Shown here one piece after another: positions 9,365 to 16,532 of a DNA stretch of 64,000 nucleotides; position 1 is the stretch's first letter; each line of letters opens with the position of its first letter. The notes beneath the pieces were generated by a model, which searched no databases, was not told the origin of the DNA, and was given only the letters and a program-made list of their open reading frames with translations. Source of the stretch: Halopiger xanaduensis SH-6. Its GTDB lineage: Archaea; Halobacteriota; Halobacteria; Halobacteriales; Natrialbaceae. The stretch lies in contig NC_015666.1 in assembly GCF_000217715.1 (NCBI RefSeq), positions 1,500,270 to 1,564,269 on the forward strand. Reading direction: 5' to 3'. The translations under genes were made by a program, and so were the position numbers.

Positions 9365-10162
9365 ATGACCGCAGCACCCGATCGAGGCCCCGAGGGCGCC
9401 GTCGACGTCGACGGCCCGGCGGACGCGCAGGCGATCGTCTTCGTCCACGGCGCCGCCATGACCCGAAAGATGTGGCTGCCCCAGCGGCGCGACCTCGCCG
9501 GCGAGTTCCGCGTCGTCGCGCCCGATCTGCCGGGCCACGGCTCGCGCGCCCGCGAACAGTTCCGGATGGACCCCGCGATCAGCCAGCTTCACGACGTCGT
9601 TCGGACCCACACCGACGGCTCGGCGATCCTCGTCGGCCTGTCGCTGGGCGGCTACGTCGCGACGGAGTACGCACACCGCTACCCGTCGAACGTCGACGGG
9701 CTGGTGCTCTCTGGCAGCAGCGTGAACCCGGTCCGGGGTATGGGCGTGCTGACGCGAGCGACCGGCGGCCTGACGCGCCTCCTGACGAAGCCGGACGCCG
9801 GCAAGCGCGCCGGCGAGCGGTTCGCGACGCGGTGGGTTCGACGGCGCGACCTGCCGCAGGACGTCGAGCGCGAGATCATCGAGGCCGGCTTCTACCCGAA
9901 GCAGTTCGGCGATGCGGCCCCCGATATCGCGGGCCGGGATTTCCGCTCGGCGCTCTCGACCTATCCCGGGCCGACGCTCGTTCTGAACGGCGAGAACGAC
10001 AAACTCATGCGCCGCGGCGAGCAGGCCCACGCTCGAGCGGCCCAGAACGGTCGGATCGAAGTCCTCGCGGACGCCGGCCACATCTGCAACCTCCACCGGC
10101 CGCGGACGTACACCGAGCGGGTGCACAACTTCGTTCGGCAACGGGTGCCGACCGAGACGTAG
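9365..10162 (+). CDS. Alpha/beta hydrolase
   Basis: A 265-residue soluble hydrolase. The oxyanion-hole segment F-V-H-G-A-A-M-T lies near residue 25 and the nucleophile elbow G-L-S-L-G-G near 90. The acid residue is likely in N-G-E-N-D-K, and the catalytic His is in D-A-G-H-I-C-N near 245, so the catalytic triad appears intact. It lies 115 bases after methylmalonyl-CoA mutase and 95 bases before the SDR-cupin-FAH operon, on the same strand. The family includes esterases, lactonases and C-C hydrolases, and the substrate cannot be chosen from sequence alone. Confidence 0.85.
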   Translation: MTAAPDRGPEGAVDVDGPADAQAIVFVHGAAMTRKMWLPQRRDLAGEFRVVAPDLPGHGSRAREQFRMDPAISQLHDVVRTHTDGSAILVGLSLGGYVATEYAHRYPSNVDGLVLSGSSVNPVRGMGVLTRATGGLTRLLTKPDAGKRAGERFATRWVRRRDLPQDVEREIIEAGFYPKQFGDAAPDIAGRDFRSALSTYPGPTLVLNGENDKLMRRGEQAHARAAQNGRIEVLADAGHICNLHRPRTYTERVHNFVRQRVPTET

Positions 10163-10256
10163 CACCCCGTTGTCGGCCGCCGTTCACCGCTCTGCCCGTT
10201 GCCGCGTTACCGCAACGACAATCTTTTTCGTCCTCTCGTGGGCGAGTACGAACGAT

Positions 10257-11045
10257 ATGGACCTGCAGATCGACGGCAACGCGGCGCTGGTAACGGCATC
10301 CTCGAGCGGGCTGGGCAAAGCGTCTGCAACGGCGCTGGCCCGCGAGGGCGTAAACGTCGTCATCAACGGCCGCGACGAAGATCGACTCGCCGACGCGAAG
10401 GCCGACATCGAGGAGGTCGCGACCGGCGAGGTCGTCGCCCAGCCGGGCGATCTCACCGAGGAGGACGACATCGAGCAACTCGTCGAGACGACCGTCGACG
10501 AGTTCGGCGGCCTCGATCACCTCGTCACGAGCGCCGGCGGCCCGCCGTCGGGCCCGTTCCTCGAAACCGACGACGAGGACTGGTACGAGGCCTACGAACT
10601 GCTCGTGATGAGCGTCGTCCGACTGGCTCGCGAGGCCGAGCCTCACCTGAAGGAGGGCGAGGGCGGCACGATCGTCAACATCACCTCCCGGAGCGTCAAG
10701 GAGGCCATCGACAGTCTCGTGCTCTCGAACTCGGTTCGGATGAGCGTCATCGGCCTCGAGAAGACCCTCTCCCAGGAGTTCGCGCCCGACGTGCGCGCGA
10801 ACGCCGTGCTGCCCGGGCCGCACGAAACGTCGCGCATCGAGGACCTCGTCGAGCAGGCCGTCGAGCGCGGCGAGTACGACTCCTACGAGGAGGGCCTCGA
10901 GAACTGGGCCGACAACCCGCTCGAGCGGGTCGGCGACCCGATGGAACTGGGCAACACCGTCGCATTCCTCTCGTCGCCCCAGTCGGGCTTCATCAACGGG
11001 CAGAGCATCGTCATCGACGGCGGCACCACCGGCTCGAACCTATAA
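10257..11045 (+). CDS. Atypical SDR-family oxidoreductase lacking the classical Tyr-Lys pair
   Basis: A 262-residue Rossmann-fold protein. The cofactor loop is V-T-A-S-S-S-G-L-G (residues 12-20) and the N-A-G-type motif is T-S-A-G-G. At the catalytic region classical enzymes have Ser, Tyr and Lys in the Y-x-x-x-K spacing. This protein keeps Ser144, but has Ser at about 157 and Arg at about 161, within L-V-L-S-N-S-V-R. A subset of FabG-annotated proteins shares the L-S-N-S/T-V-R variant. The C-terminal cofactor-domain motif G-Q-S-I-V-I-D-G-G is normal. The ATG at 10257 follows a TATA-like ATCTTTTTCG. The stop overlaps the next start as TAATG, so translation is probably coupled to the cupin. 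Confidence 0.85.
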   Translation: MDLQIDGNAALVTASSSGLGKASATALAREGVNVVINGRDEDRLADAKADIEEVATGEVVAQPGDLTEEDDIEQLVETTVDEFGGLDHLVTSAGGPPSGPFLETDDEDWYEAYELLVMSVVRLAREAEPHLKEGEGGTIVNITSRSVKEAIDSLVLSNSVRMSVIGLEKTLSQEFAPDVRANAVLPGPHETSRIEDLVEQAVERGEYDSYEEGLENWADNPLERVGDPMELGNTVAFLSSPQSGFINGQSIVIDGGTTGSNL

Positions 11046-11437
11046 TGGAGCCCGTCGAGTTCGACGACGCCGAGACCTACGAGCCCGACGCGGACTGGCG
11101 GCGCGCGGCGCTGGCCGGTAGCGACCGCTTCTCCTTCGAGTGGTTCGAGAAGCCGCCGGGCCACAGCTCCCCGATGCACGACCACGAGAACGAGCAGGTC
11201 TGCGTGTGTCTCGAGGGGGAGCTGACGGTGGTCACCGAGAATGACGAGGTAACCCTCGAGCGGTACGATTCCGTCTGGCTCGACGCCTGGGAGTCCCACC
11301 GGGTCGAAAACACCGGCGACGAGCGGGCGGTCGGCCTCGACGTGTTCGCGCCGGGTCGCTCGTTCGACTTCTGGACCGATCGGGAGGACGAAAACGAAGC
11401 TGACGGGGACGACGAAGCTGCTGGCGAGGGCGCATGA
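11045..11437 (+). CDS. Cupin-domain protein
   Basis: A 130-residue single-domain beta-barrel protein. Metal-ligand motifs are visible: P-M-H-D-H-E-N-E-Q (the G-x5-H-x-H-x3-4-E cupin box 1 pattern) and W-L-D-A-W-E-S-H-R-V-E-N (cupin box 2 His). These suggest a mononuclear metal centre. The last 15 residues are acidic and probably disordered. The start overlaps the SDR stop by one base and the stop overlaps the next start as ATGA, so the three proteins are probably made in fixed proportion. Cupins beside FAH and SDR proteins often act on sugar acids or aromatic acids, but the reaction here is unknown. Confidence 0.85.
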   Translation: MEPVEFDDAETYEPDADWRRAALAGSDRFSFEWFEKPPGHSSPMHDHENEQVCVCLEGELTVVTENDEVTLERYDSVWLDAWESHRVENTGDERAVGLDVFAPGRSFDFWTDREDENEADGDDEAAGEGA

Positions 11438-12267
11438 AGTATCTCGCACGCACCCTCGAGGGCCGGCCGCTGCTGGGCGACGAGGAGGGATTCGTCCCGC
11501 TGTCGGCGGCCGCGCCGGGTCTCGAGACCGTCCGCGACGCCCTGCCGCGGGCCGCGGCTGGTACCCTGCCCGACGTCGACGACGCGCCCGCCGACCGGAT
11601 CGACGCCGAGGGCCTGCAGTTCGGCCTCCCGCTCGAGCGCGAGCAGTTCGGCAAACTGTGGGGGATCGGCCTCAACTACGCCGAACACGCCGGCGACTTA
11701 GACGAGCAACGTCCCGAGGAGCCGGCGAGTTTCATGAAGCCCTCGAGCGCGCTGACCGGTCCGGGCGGTCCGATCCGACTCCCGCCGCTCGAGCGGAGCG
11801 AGCGCGTGACGGCGGAGGCCGAACTCGCCGTCGTCGCGGGCCGGCAGTGCCGAAGCGTCGACGAGGACGGCGTCGACGACGCGATCGCCGGCTACCTCCC
11901 CGTCATCGACATGACCGCGGAGGACGTGCTGCAGCGGAATCCGCGATTCCTGACGCGAGCCAAGAGCTTCGACTCGTTCCTCGTCGTCGGGCCGACGGTC
12001 GCCGTTCCCGAGCCCGACGACGCGCTCGCGCTCGAGGAGCTGACGGTCCGGACGGTCGTCAACGATCGCGTCGCGGCCGAAAACGAGATCCGGAACATGC
12101 TGTTCCCGCCCCGCGAGATCGTCGCGTTCCACTCGGACGTGATGACCCTCGAGTCGGGAGATCTGTTCAGCACGGGCACGCCCGGCGCGGAGCCGATCGA
12201 ACCGGGCGACGACGTTCGCGCGGAAGTCGAGGGGATCGGCACCGTCTCGGCGCCGGTCGTGCGCTAG
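11434..12267 (+). CDS. Fumarylacetoacetate hydrolase-family protein (FAH)
   Basis: A 277-residue member of the FAH superfamily, which hydrolyses or hydrates 2-oxo/4-oxo acids using a divalent metal. The C-terminal catalytic fold begins at G-I-G-L-N-Y-A-E-H-A. It includes the acidic metal-site region A-E-L-A-V-V-A-G and ends with F-S-T-G-T-P-G-A-E-P-I-E-P-G-D-D-V, the usual C-terminal signature. The first 70 residues are a family-typical small domain. Overlap with the cupin gene by four bases makes this the third member of a coupled SDR-cupin-FAH operon. A role in sugar-acid or hydroxy-acid breakdown is likely, and the exact substrate is open. A shorter paralogue lies at 51.1 kb. Confidence 0.9.
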   Translation: MKYLARTLEGRPLLGDEEGFVPLSAAAPGLETVRDALPRAAAGTLPDVDDAPADRIDAEGLQFGLPLEREQFGKLWGIGLNYAEHAGDLDEQRPEEPASFMKPSSALTGPGGPIRLPPLERSERVTAEAELAVVAGRQCRSVDEDGVDDAIAGYLPVIDMTAEDVLQRNPRFLTRAKSFDSFLVVGPTVAVPEPDDALALEELTVRTVVNDRVAAENEIRNMLFPPREIVAFHSDVMTLESGDLFSTGTPGAEPIEPGDDVRAEVEGIGTVSAPVVR

Positions 12268-12337
12268 TTCCGACTCCGGGACTGCGCCCCATCGACGACC
12301 GATCACGGTTTGTCGTCCCGCGGCCTCGTCCACCGTA

Positions 12338-13546
12338 ATGGATCGCCAAGTCCGCTGTTACGACTGCGGGAAGACGTACCGCCTCGAGGAGCGCCAGCGC
12401 TGTTCGTGCGGCGAACCGCTCTGGTTCGACGCCGACGCGGAGACCTTCGAGTGGCCGGACGACGACCGGAACTGGACCGCGGGAATGTGGCGCTACGAGG
12501 ACGCGCTCCCGGTCGCCCCCTCGTCCGCGGTGCCGACGGGGTCGGTCCCCGGCACGACGCCGCTCGTTCGCGCCGAGGGACTGGACGAGTACGCCGGCTG
12601 TCGTCTCTCCCTGAAGCCGGAGGGACAGAACCCGACGGGGAGCTTCAAGGACCGCGGGACCGCCGTGGGCGTCGAGTACGGCCTCCGAGACGGCCACGAC
12701 TGGATCGGCACCGTCTCCCACGGCAACATGGCGCTGAGCACGAGCGCCTACGCCGCCGCTGCCGGACTCGAGGCGGCGGTCTTCGTGCCGGCGGACACCC
12801 CGCTGGAACGCCTCGAGTTGATCGCCCGCCACGGCGCGCGAATCTTCCGCGTCGAGGGCGACTACGGCCGGCTGTACGCCGAGACGCTCGGGCTCGAGGC
12901 CGAGGTCGGGCGATTCGTCAACTCGGATACGCCGCTGCGGGTCGCCGGCCAGAAGACGGTCGCGTACGAGATTCTCGAGCAGTTTCAGCCGAGTGCGCCG
13001 GACGCGATCGTCCTCCCGGTCAGCAGCGGCGGACAGGCGAGCGGGGTCTGGAAGGCGCTCCGAGAACTCGAGGCGGCCGGCCTGCTCGACGCCGACGACG
13101 TCCCGCGGCTCTACCTCGTTCAGGCGGCCGCGTGCGATCCCATCGCGACGGCCTCCCGCGAGGGTCGAGAATCCGTCTCGGCGATCGAACCGGGAGAGAC
13201 GATCGCGGTTTCGATCGCGAACGCCGATCCGCCCAGCGGCACCCGCGCGCTGACCGCCGCCCGCGAGACCGGCGGTGCGGTCGTCTCCGTCCCCGACGAG
13301 GCGACCCGCGAGGCGATGGATCGGCTGGCGACGGCGGCGGGGATCTCGGTCGAACCCTCGAGCGCCGTCGCGCTGGCCGGCGTCCGCGAACTCTCCCGGC
13401 GGGGCGAACTCGACGCGGACGAGGAGGTCGTGACGATCCTCACCGGATCCGGGTACAAGGAGCGATACGACGTCGACGTCGAGTCCCGAACGCGGACGAT
13501 CGACCTCGAGGCGGTCGAGCGGGAACTCGCCGCCGCTCTCGAGTGA
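12338..13546 (+). CDS. Threonine synthase-like PLP enzyme with N-terminal zinc ribbon
   Basis: A 402-residue fold-type II PLP enzyme. It starts with a rubredoxin-like knuckle, C-Y-D-C-G-K then C-S-C-G-E. The body has the PLP-lysine motif G-S-F-K-D-R-G (near 105), the loop S-H-G-N-M-A-L-S, the phosphate-binding S-S-G-G-Q-A-S-G and the closing T-G-S-G-Y-K. These features match threonine synthases, which convert O-phosphohomoserine to threonine, and their relatives. Haloarchaea carry several such paralogues, so a threonine synthase function is likely but not assured. The gene is 70 bases after the FAH gene and may have an independent promoter. Confidence 0.82.
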   Translation: MDRQVRCYDCGKTYRLEERQRCSCGEPLWFDADAETFEWPDDDRNWTAGMWRYEDALPVAPSSAVPTGSVPGTTPLVRAEGLDEYAGCRLSLKPEGQNPTGSFKDRGTAVGVEYGLRDGHDWIGTVSHGNMALSTSAYAAAAGLEAAVFVPADTPLERLELIARHGARIFRVEGDYGRLYAETLGLEAEVGRFVNSDTPLRVAGQKTVAYEILEQFQPSAPDAIVLPVSSGGQASGVWKALRELEAAGLLDADDVPRLYLVQAAACDPIATASREGRESVSAIEPGETIAVSIANADPPSGTRALTAARETGGAVVSVPDEATREAMDRLATAAGISVEPSSAVALAGVRELSRRGELDADEEVVTILTGSGYKERYDVDVESRTRTIDLEAVERELAAALE

Positions 13547-13588
13547 CGCCCCGCTCCTCGCGGACCGGCAGTCGCGCCTGCTTCGAGA

Positions 13589-14242
13589 TCAGTCGCCGCT
13601 CGAGGTCGGGCCCAGGTCGTGGTCGTGACCCTCGAGTTCCAGCGTCTCCGAATCGAGCGTGTAGTACCGCTCCCAGGCCGGCGCGAGGCTCACGACGCGG
13701 GTCTCACCGAGCTCCGTTTCGCGATGCTCGTGGTGGTGGCCGACCAGACACAACTCGGGGTCGATCGCCTCGAGAAGGTCGTCGACGTGCTCGCAGCCCG
13801 GATCGTAGCCGTACGAGAGGAGCCCGGTCGGCGCCTCGTGGGTGAGGAAGACGTCGACGTTTTCGAGGTCTCGCGCTCGCTCGACGTCCTCGCGGGTGAA
13901 GTGGCGACGGCGTTCACCCGCGAGCTTCGAGCGCGGCTGATCGTACTTCGTCGGCGCGTAGTTGCCGGAGAGACCCGCCACCCGGACACCGTCGACCGTC
14001 GCGGCCGTGCTCGCGAGCAGGTGGACGTTCGACTCGCCGAACGGCCGCTCGTTCGCGCGCATCGACTCGATGACGTCGAAATCCTCGTTGTTGCCGGCGA
14101 TAAACCACGTCGGCGCCGGGAGATCGTAGTACTCGAGGTCGCCGACCTGAAGGACGCGATCGGGGTCGACCCGCCGGTACAGCTCGAGCAGCGTCTCGCG
14201 CCGGGCCGGATCGGCGGCGTGAGCGTCGCCGAGGACGAGCAT
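13589..14242 (-). CDS. Calcineurin-like metallophosphoesterase
   Basis: A 217-residue protein with all metal-binding blocks of the calcineurin-like superfamily in order. They are G-D-A-H at residues 5-8, V-G-D-L-E-Y-Y-D at about 38-45, A-G-N-N-E-D at about 53-58, T-H-E-A near 130 and V-G-H-H-H-E-H near 170. A two-metal phosphodiesterase or phosphatase activity follows from the family. The length matches small archaeal YfcE/MJ0936-like phosphodiesterases. The gene is convergent with the threonine-synthase-like gene and stands alone on its strand. The substrate is unknown. Confidence 0.88.
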   Translation of the reverse strand: MLVLGDAHAADPARRETLLELYRRVDPDRVLQVGDLEYYDLPAPTWFIAGNNEDFDVIESMRANERPFGESNVHLLASTAATVDGVRVAGLSGNYAPTKYDQPRSKLAGERRRHFTREDVERARDLENVDVFLTHEAPTGLLSYGYDPGCEHVDDLLEAIDPELCLVGHHHEHRETELGETRVVSLAPAWERYYTLDSETLELEGHDHDLGPTSSGD

Positions 14243-14401
14243 GGCGGCGGTACGGTTTCGACGCGGATAGCGTCGTTGCTCGACGCGCAGGTAGGCGGTG
14301 CGACGGCGCGGGGCGCTCGAGTGGCGCGCTATCGGCTCGGCCGACCGCGGGCGAGGCCGACGCGACTGCGCGCCGCCGCGGTAGCCGTGCGGCGAGCGCG
14401 G

Positions 14402-14539
14402 CTAACTCCCCGCGGCCCCGTCGTAGCTCGGACTCGCCCGGAGCGGTCCGCCGCAGTCCGGACAGCGCGCCCGGTACGAGACGGGATGCACCTCGGATTC
14501 GCACTCCTCGCATTCGTAGTGGTTTTCGTATCGCTTCAT
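14402..14539 (-). CDS. Zinc-ribbon microprotein (rubrerythrin-like domain)
   Basis: A 45-residue protein beginning M-K-R-Y-E-N. It has two Cys pairs, C-E-E-C and C-P-D-C, separated by 14 residues, that should form one rubredoxin-like zinc site. Such short proteins recur in haloarchaea as 'rubrerythrin-like domain' proteins of unknown function. The ATG at 14539 is preferred to an upstream in-frame start at 14608 because the extension is not haloarchaeal in composition. The C-terminal tail is Ser/Gly/Ala-rich. Confidence 0.7.
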   Translation of the reverse strand: MKRYENHYECEECESEVHPVSYRARCPDCGGPLRASPSYDGAAGS

Positions 14540-14687
14540 TCTTCTTCCACCGGTGCGTGGAATACAGGGCTCTCCGATAAAAATGTGTGGCCTGGTATCA
14601 CCCACCATTCTCGGCGTCTCGCTTCCGGTGTCGAGCGGTACGCCGAACTCGCCCCTCGAGGATAGCGTTCCGAACCGCGAGCGTGCG

Positions 14688-15197
14688 TTACGCTCGCTGC
14701 GTCGCCGATCCGATCTCGAAGATTTCCGTATAGAGGCCGTCTGCGAGTCGGTCCAGGTTCTCCTCCGCGTCGGCTGCGTCCATCGTGTCTTCCATACCCT
14801 GCCACTCGATCGACAGCTTCGTGATCGGCGCCAGCGCGACGCCGCCGACGACGACGTCGCCGCGGGGCGTCCGGACGGTCCACTCGGTCCGCATGCCGTC
14901 GGACGAGCGCGTCACCGACTCGACGTCGCCGCCGGCGTCGACCCACCGCTCGACCAGTCCGTCGGTGATCCGGCGCAGTTGCCGTTCACCCAGCAGGTGG
15001 ACGCCGACGCCGCCGGCTGCGAGAAGGACGAAGGCGACGATCGCGAACGGGACGCCGCCGTACGGGATGTTTACGGACGCTGCGAGCCCCGCCGTCGCGA
15101 CGACCAGCCCGAGCACCCGGACGTCCACGGCGGTCGGCACCGTGCCGCTCCACTCGCGGCTCTGCGCGCGGCGCTGGGACGACTTCTCGAGTTGCAT
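14688..15197 (-). CDS. Hypothetical membrane protein
   Basis: A 169-residue protein. A short hydrophilic N-terminus is followed by two adjacent membrane segments around residues 28-75 (V-L-G-L-V-V-A-T-A-G-L then I-V-A-F-V-L-L-A-A-G-G-V-G). A soluble C-terminal domain of about 95 residues follows, with a charged beta-rich pattern (V-R-T-P-R-G-D-V-V-V-G-G). I do not recognise the family. The start at 15197 is chosen because the 15 residues added by the ATG at 15242 are polar and of different composition, but either is possible. Confidence 0.65.
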   Translation of the reverse strand: MQLEKSSQRRAQSREWSGTVPTAVDVRVLGLVVATAGLAASVNIPYGGVPFAIVAFVLLAAGGVGVHLLGERQLRRITDGLVERWVDAGGDVESVTRSSDGMRTEWTVRTPRGDVVVGGVALAPITKLSIEWQGMEDTMDAADAEENLDRLADGLYTEIFEIGSATQRA

Positions 15198-15339
15198 ACC
15201 GGAGTTCTGTGCGACCGGCCGATAGCGGTTCTCCTGCGTCACTGTTCGCTTTAAGTGGGCGAAAGCGCGATCTCGAGGCGGCCGTTCTGTTCCCTTCGCG
15301 GGTCCGATTCAGCCGGCTGTCACGAACGCAAGTGTGTCA

Positions 15340-15352
15340 TCAATTTTATTTG
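15340..15352 (+). promoter_or_regulatory. TATA-like element for sugar isomerase/epimerase-like gene
   Basis: The tract CAATTTTATTTGG lies 23-36 bases before the ATG at 15375 and is the only AT-rich run in the interval. Its position fits a leaderless transcript. Confidence 0.45.
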
Positions 15353-15374
15353 GTGAGGTATTGCTTCTCAAGGT

Positions 15375-16115
15375 ATGGTTCGCACTGCCGTTCAGTTGTA
15401 CTCGCTGCGCGATATCGACGCACCGCTGTCCGAGGTCCTCGATCTGGTCGGCGAGACGTCCTTCGACGGGGTCGAGTTCGCCACCCGGATCCGGGACGAG
15501 GAGACGGACCTCGAGGCGGTAATCGACGCCCTCGAGCGAAACGATCTCGAGGTCGCCGCGGCCCACGTCGGGCTCGACGACCTCGAGAACGACTACGAGG
15601 CTGTAACGGAGCTGTACGGCCGGCTCGGCTGCCGGACGCTCGTCGTGCCGTGGCTCGAGCCCGAACGGTTCGCGTCCGAGGACTCGATCGCCGACGCGGC
15701 CGAGCGACTGTCGGCCGTCGCGGACGACCTCGCGGCCGACGGATTCGACCTGCAGTACCACAACCACGACCAGGAGTTCGTCTCGCTGGGTACCAAGACG
15801 GGGCTGGACGAACTGCTCGGGCGAGCCGAGAACGTCGGCTTCGAGATCGACCTCGGCTGGGCGCGCGCGGGCGGCGCCGACCCCGTCGCGGTCGTCGACC
15901 GGTACGCCGACCGGATCTCGCACGCCCACTTCGCCGACGCCGACGGCGAGACGATGACCTGCGTCGAACTCGGCGAGGGCGATCTCGACGTCGAGCGCGC
16001 CCTCGAGGCCGTCCGCCGCGCCGACGTCGAGTGGTACATCTACGAACACGACAATCCCGAAAACCCCCGCAAATCGATGGCTCACGGCGCCGAGACGCTC
16101 GAGTCGTTCCGATAG
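15375..16115 (+). CDS. Sugar phosphate isomerase/epimerase-like TIM-barrel protein
   Basis: A 246-residue protein of the AP-endonuclease-2/xylose-isomerase-like barrel family. The N-terminus (Q-L-Y-S-L-R-D) and the F-D-G-V-E-F strand are typical. Metal-ligand candidates are the His of A-A-H-V, the Glu/His cluster Y-H-N-H-D-Q-E-F, the Asp of E-I-D-L-G-W and the H-A-H-F segment, all in family order. The C-terminus ends soon after W-Y-I-Y-E-H-D. Members isomerise or epimerise sugars, inositols or hydroxypyruvate. No pathway partner lies next to it, so the substrate is not assignable. Confidence 0.85.
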   Translation: MVRTAVQLYSLRDIDAPLSEVLDLVGETSFDGVEFATRIRDEETDLEAVIDALERNDLEVAAAHVGLDDLENDYEAVTELYGRLGCRTLVVPWLEPERFASEDSIADAAERLSAVADDLAADGFDLQYHNHDQEFVSLGTKTGLDELLGRAENVGFEIDLGWARAGGADPVAVVDRYADRISHAHFADADGETMTCVELGEGDLDVERALEAVRRADVEWYIYEHDNPENPRKSMAHGAETLESFR

Positions 16116-16313
16116 CGTGCCGAAGCGATTCGCTTTCTTCCTTCCGACTCGCTGTCTGGCGTTTGCAGTCGCAACTTTCGATCGGCAGTTCTGCTATCGA
16201 AGTTCGACCGTGCGCTCGAGTTGGAATCAGCAGCGCCGAGGTGCATAAAGAACGGACGGATGAAGTCGGGACCCTATCCGGGGCGAGCCCCTCCGATCAC
16301 ATCCCACGACTGT

Positions 16314-16529
16314 ATGTCTCGAGATTACGTTGACGATCTGCGGTGGGGCTGGAGGTGCCCCCGGTGTGACGCGGACGCGACGGTGACGAAGGATCCCCGA
16401 ACGGAGACGTTCCTGTGGGAGTGTCCCGAAGAATCGTGTTCGGCCATCGGATTCGGCTTCTCGTCCCGCCGAAAGGCGCGAATCGCGCTCCGAGAGTACC
16501 GCGAACGGTACAACGAGATCTACCGCTGA
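16314..16529 (+). CDS. Small zinc-ribbon protein
   Basis: A 71-residue protein with one zinc-ribbon site, C-P-R-C near residues 15-18 and C-P-E-E-S-C near 37-42. A basic helical tail follows (R-R-K-A-R-I-A-L-R-E-Y-R-E-R-Y). The tail could bind nucleic acid or pack on a partner. The upstream in-frame extension to 16221 is rejected because of its composition. Family unknown. Confidence 0.68.
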   Translation: MSRDYVDDLRWGWRCPRCDADATVTKDPRTETFLWECPEESCSAIGFGFSSRRKARIALREYRERYNEIYR

Positions 16530-16532
16530 CGA

